Below the pieces are notes generated by a model. It searched no databases. It was not told the origin of the DNA and saw only the letters and a program-made list of their open reading frames with translations. The position numbers and the translations under genes were made by a program. Shown piece by piece: positions 60,950-64,000 of a DNA stretch of 64,000 bases. Source of the DNA: CALVGQ01 sp031551965 (lineage in GTDB: Bacteria > Bacillota_I > Bacilli_A > Erysipelotrichales > Erysipelotrichaceae); contig JAVBMW010000033.1 in the NCBI GenBank assembly GCA_031551965.1, positions 1-64,000 of the forward strand, in the 5' to 3' direction. Numbering within the stretch: position 1 is the first letter of the stretch; each line of letters opens with the position of its first letter.

Positions 60950-62377
60950 TTATTTTTTCTTTTTATCTAAGATTTTGCGCCCTGGAATTCCCGGTTTGGT
61001 CATTTCATTGACATCCATAATTGTTTCTAAATCACTTTGTGTAATCAAACCACTTTCAAGTAGAACTTCACGAAGTGTTCTATTTTCTTTTAACGCTTGT
61101 TTTGCCAAGCGACTTGCGTTAGCGTATCCAATATGAGGGGCAAACGCAGTGATTGGTGCTACTGATCTTTCTACAAAGAATAAACAGTTTTCACGATTTG
61201 CCGCAATTCCATCGATTGCGTTCACTCTTAATGTATGACAGGCATTCGCTAAAATTTCAATGGATTCAAACAAGTTTTTAAATAACACTGGTTCAAAGAC
61301 ATTTAACTCAAGTTGTCCAGCTTCTGCGGCTTTAGTCACCGCTAGATCATTACCAAATACATTGAAACACACTTGGTTACACACTTCCAAAATAACCGGA
61401 TTTACCTTACCTGGCATGATACTACTACCTGGTTGTTTTTCAGGTAATTTAATTTCTGCAAGTCCTGCTTTAGGACCTGATGCCATTAAACGCATATCAT
61501 TACACATTTTTGACAAATTGACTGCCAACGCTTTTAACGATCCTGAAGCCCAAACTAATGTATCGCAATTTCTGGTCCCATCAACTAAATCTTTTGTCGC
61601 AGAGAGTTTAGTTCCATATAATTCACTCAATGTAGGTACAATAAGTTTTTTATACTGCTCATCAGCGTTCATTCCTGTTCCTACCGCAGTAGCTCCCATG
61701 TTGACTGATTTTAAATCATTAAACGCTAGCTTGATACGTTTGATATCTCTACCAAATGAAGTACCATAGGCATGAAACTCTTGACCTAAGCGAATAGGAA
61801 CTGCATCTTGAAGATGTGTTCTTCCCATTTTAATGACATCATCAAACTCTACTCCTTTTTGAAATAAAGATTTTTGAAGTGCTTCTAACTCATCCAATAA
61901 ACGATCGACAAGCGTAAGACATGTAAGTCTTGCCGCAGTTGGAAAAACATCATTTGTTGATTGTCCAAAATTAATATGATCATTGGGATGGATATAATCA
62001 TATACCCCAATTTCTTTACCTGCTAATTCCTGAGCACGATTCGCAATAACTTCATTCGCATTCATATTAAAAGAAGTTCCTGCTCCTCCTTGAATACTAT
62101 CCGTAATAAACCATTCATTTAAATCACCTGAAATAACTTCATCACAAGCCTTAATAATATATTTCAAACGTTCATCATCGATATATCCACAAGCGTGATT
62201 ACTTATCGCACTAGCTTTTTTTACAACACCAATAGATCGAATCATTTCACTATGCATTCGATGTCCTGTAATTTGAAAATTATCTTTTCCTCTTTGAGTT
62301 TGAGCACCATAAAGAGCATTCTTCGGTAAATATACTTCTCCTAATGAATCCTTTTCGATTCTATTTTCTATTTCCAT
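60950..62377 (-). CDS. aspA: Aspartate ammonia-lyase
   Basis: 475 aa fumarase/aspartase superfamily. EKDSLGEVYLPKNALYGAQTQRGKDNFQITG at the start is aspartase-like, NFGQSTNDVFPTA, and the superfamily signature GSSIMPGKVNP with the base Ser. Converts aspartate to fumarate and ammonia. Fumarase C is the alternative; the N-terminal region favours aspartase. Confidence 0.9.
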   Translation of the reverse strand: MEIENRIEKDSLGEVYLPKNALYGAQTQRGKDNFQITGHRMHSEMIRSIGVVKKASAISNHACGYIDDERLKYIIKACDEVISGDLNEWFITDSIQGGAGTSFNMNANEVIANRAQELAGKEIGVYDYIHPNDHINFGQSTNDVFPTAARLTCLTLVDRLLDELEALQKSLFQKGVEFDDVIKMGRTHLQDAVPIRLGQEFHAYGTSFGRDIKRIKLAFNDLKSVNMGATAVGTGMNADEQYKKLIVPTLSELYGTKLSATKDLVDGTRNCDTLVWASGSLKALAVNLSKMCNDMRLMASGPKAGLAEIKLPEKQPGSSIMPGKVNPVILEVCNQVCFNVFGNDLAVTKAAEAGQLELNVFEPVLFKNLFESIEILANACHTLRVNAIDGIAANRENCLFFVERSVAPITAFAPHIGYANASRLAKQALKENRTLREVLLESGLITQSDLETIMDVNEMTKPGIPGRKILDKKKK

Positions 62378-62441
62378 TTTAATTCTTACCTATCTTTCCC
62401 ACAATTAGTCTACTCCAACATTACTTTATTGACAATAGATT

Positions 62442-62891
62442 CTAATTATTATGACAACTTAATCCAACTTTTTCTAAATTATTGACAGTTAATTTCAGAC
62501 TTACTTCGTCAGAACTTCCACTAATCAAACCGATTTCTCGCAATTTATTCATATCCGCAAGGACATAGTCTACTTCAACTTTTACAGTTATACCAGTGCT
62601 ATCTTGTGAAATTTCACATTGATACCCCTCAAATTTATCCATATACAATTGGTCTTCAAGTGAATCAACCAATAGTTTTACCTGACTTTCATTTTTATTA
62701 TCGATTTGATAAAGTTCAAAAGGATAAGTGTTTGTGATCACAGCACTTGTAATGCGATCATCTATGGCCACTAGTTCTTGATTCACAAGAATCCCTTGTT
62801 CAACTCCTACACAGGCAGTAGTTGTTTTTACTTTCTCTTGACAGCCAATTAAGAGAAATACCATAACGAATAATATAAAAGAACGTTTCAT
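62442..62891 (-). CDS. Putative lipoprotein, DUF1307 (YehR-like)
   Basis: 149 aa. Lipoprotein signal MKRSFILFVMVFLLIGCQE with lipobox LLIGC. The rest is a single domain of about 125 residues with VEQGILVNQELVAIDDRI and SLKLTVNNLEKVG, fitting the YehR/DUF1307 pattern. GGGGAAAAG before 62891 sets the start. Function unknown. Confidence 0.65.
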   Translation of the reverse strand: MKRSFILFVMVFLLIGCQEKVKTTTACVGVEQGILVNQELVAIDDRITSAVITNTYPFELYQIDNKNESQVKLLVDSLEDQLYMDKFEGYQCEISQDSTGITVKVEVDYVLADMNKLREIGLISGSSDEVSLKLTVNNLEKVGLSCHNN

Positions 62892-62949
62892 AATCTTTTC
62901 CCCTTTGATCTTTCTATAGTATACCAAAAATTCAGCATTTAAAAAAGGA

Positions 62950-62985
62950 ATAGACCATTATTTTTGATAATAATGGTCTATTTAT
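62950..62985 (-). terminator. prfB terminator
   Basis: AGACCATTATT and AATAATGGTCT form a perfect 11-bp stem; minus strand continues TTCCTTTTTT. Confidence 0.85.
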
Positions 62986-62986
62986 G

Positions 62987-64000
62987 TCATTGTATATTAT
63001 TTTTTAAATAACTGAAGATAAATCCATCTAAATCTCCATCCATAACTCCATCTACATTTCCTTGTTCATAGTTTGTACGATGGTCTTTTACTAATGTGTA
63101 TGGACAGAATACATAAGAGCGGATTTGGCTTCCCCATTCCACTGATTTTTGTTCACCACGAATCGAAGCTAGCTTCTCTTCCTGTTCCTCGATCATTTTT
63201 TGATACAGTTTTGATTTAAGCATATTTAAGCATCGTTCACGATTCTGGATTTGACTTCTTTCAGTTTGGCAACTTACCACAAAACCCGATGGAATATGGG
63301 TCATTCGAACAGCACTATCCGTTTTATTGATATGTTGTCCCCCAGCACCTGAAGCACGCATCGTATCAACGATCAAATCTTTTTCTTCAATGTTGATTTC
63401 GATTTCATCATTAAACTGTGGCATGACGTCCAAAGATGCAAAGCTTGTGTGTCTTCTACCCGATGAATCAAAAGGAGAAATACGCACTAATCGATGAACT
63501 CCTCTTTCTGCTTTTAGATATCCATAGGACAAAGGACCTTCAATCAGAACACTACACGATTTAAGTCCTGCTTCGTCTCCATCTTGCCAATCTAGAACAG
63601 TTACCTTGAATCCTTTTTTCTCAGCCCAGCGGGAATACATTCGATAAAGCATACTCGCCCAATCCTGCGATTCTGTTCCTCCAGCTCCTGGATGAAGTTC
63701 AAATATCGCATTGCTGTTGTCATAGTCATGAGAAAGCAATACACGCACTTCAAACTGTTCAAAGATTTCACTAGTTTCAAGATATTCTTCTTCCACAAGC
63801 ATCATTAAATCTTCATCAAAGGAATGTTTTAATTCATCACATGTTTCATTCAATGATTCTAGTGACGTTTTAAGTTTCTTAAAAAGTTCTAAAGTCTCTT
63901 TAATACTGTTCGTTGTCTGAATTAAGGATTGAGCTTTTTTGGGATCATTCCAAAATCCTTCCTGAAGCATTACTTCATTATTTTCATCAATGATTTGTTG
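62987..64000 (-). CDS. prfB: Peptide chain release factor 2, N-terminus outside window
   Basis: At least 337 codons; the frame stays open to the right edge, so the start and the region where RF2 genes carry the UGA frameshift are not seen. LHPGAGGTESQDWASMLYRMY, the SPF anticodon tripeptide in VRISPFDSSGRRHTSFAS (UAA and UGA), and the GGQ loop ASGAGGQHINKTDSAVRM. In Bacillus prfB also lies near ftsEX, so the gene order is partly kept. Confidence 0.97.
   Translation of the reverse strand, partial: QQIIDENNEVMLQEGFWNDPKKAQSLIQTTNSIKETLELFKKLKTSLESLNETCDELKHSFDEDLMMLVEEEYLETSEIFEQFEVRVLLSHDYDNSNAIFELHPGAGGTESQDWASMLYRMYSRWAEKKGFKVTVLDWQDGDEAGLKSCSVLIEGPLSYGYLKAERGVHRLVRISPFDSSGRRHTSFASLDVMPQFNDEIEINIEEKDLIVDTMRASGAGGQHINKTDSAVRMTHIPSGFVVSCQTERSQIQNRERCLNMLKSKLYQKMIEEQEEKLASIRGEQKSVEWGSQIRSYVFCPYTLVKDHRTNYEQGNVDGVMDGDLDGFIFSYLKNNIQ

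Noticed and set aside
62987..64000. Programmed frameshift of prfB
   Set aside because: The region where it would lie is beyond the right edge, so it cannot be assessed.
1..64000. CRISPR arrays, tRNA or rRNA genes, insertion sequences, prophage and attachment sites
   Set aside because: No regularly spaced repeats, cloverleaf or rRNA-like sequence, transposase with terminal repeats, or phage gene block was recognised by eye.

Overview
The window is about 64 kb of AT-rich chromosome from a low-GC Firmicute. The inferred relatives are Erysipelotrichia or similar gut anaerobes. The evidence is Bacillus-like backbone gene order, strong AGGAGG ribosome sites, anaerobic enzymes (a Cys-type sulfatase and a YjjI glycyl radical enzyme), PRD/PTS regulation and SpoIIR-like and SpoIIQ-like genes. 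Genus and species cannot be read from the sequence. No rRNA, tRNA, CRISPR array, phage or complete insertion sequence was seen.

Layout. 1-2.0 kb: end of an Rpn-type nuclease gene, a broken partial copy of it, and a PadR / DUF2812 / micro-membrane-protein operon. 2.0-7.4 kb: conserved core rpmE, tdk, prfA, prmC, a SpoIIR-like gene, tsaC/sua5 and glyA. 7.4-8.7 kb: a membrane-anchored XRE regulator and a 537-bp gap with a candidate structured RNA. 8.7-16.1 kb: upp and the full F-type ATP synthase operon, whose c subunit carries Na+-type ligands. 16.3-19.6 kb: a large secreted serine hydrolase behind a catabolite-repression-like promoter. 19.6-24.1 kb: a HAD phosphatase, an XRE regulator, a GntR/ABC operon and a lipoprotein. 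24.1-28.0 kb: LuxE-like and LuxC-like genes, a Nudix hydrolase, a DUF1146 protein and a SpoIIQ-like protein.

28.0-34.6 kb is the most distinctive locus: a TauE/SafE exporter, an RpiR regulator, a PTS IIC, a cytoplasmic Cys-type sulfatase, a GH1 phospho-glycosidase and a PTS IIB. Shared TGAAAT/ATTTCA palindromes tie these together. I infer import of a sulfated sugar with phosphorylation, desulfation in the cytoplasm, hydrolysis, and export of the released sulfur anion. 35.2-38.4 kb is a rearrangement scar: a truncated PRD regulator runs into a truncated PTS IIB gene on the other strand, next to an intact PRD regulator.

38.4-64 kb: a lipoprotein with twin repeats; aminotransferase/Lrp; a PASTA protein with a MacB-type ABC transporter; uvrB; an ftsE-ftsX-M23 hydrolase-ctp cluster; yitT; vanZ; pepF; a CofE-like protein; a two-component system; a KapD-like exonuclease; yjjI; a GNAT acetyltransferase; aspA; a lipoprotein; and prfB, which runs off the right edge.

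Gene starts were moved from the longest reading frame to an internal start wherever a good ribosome binding site pointed to one.
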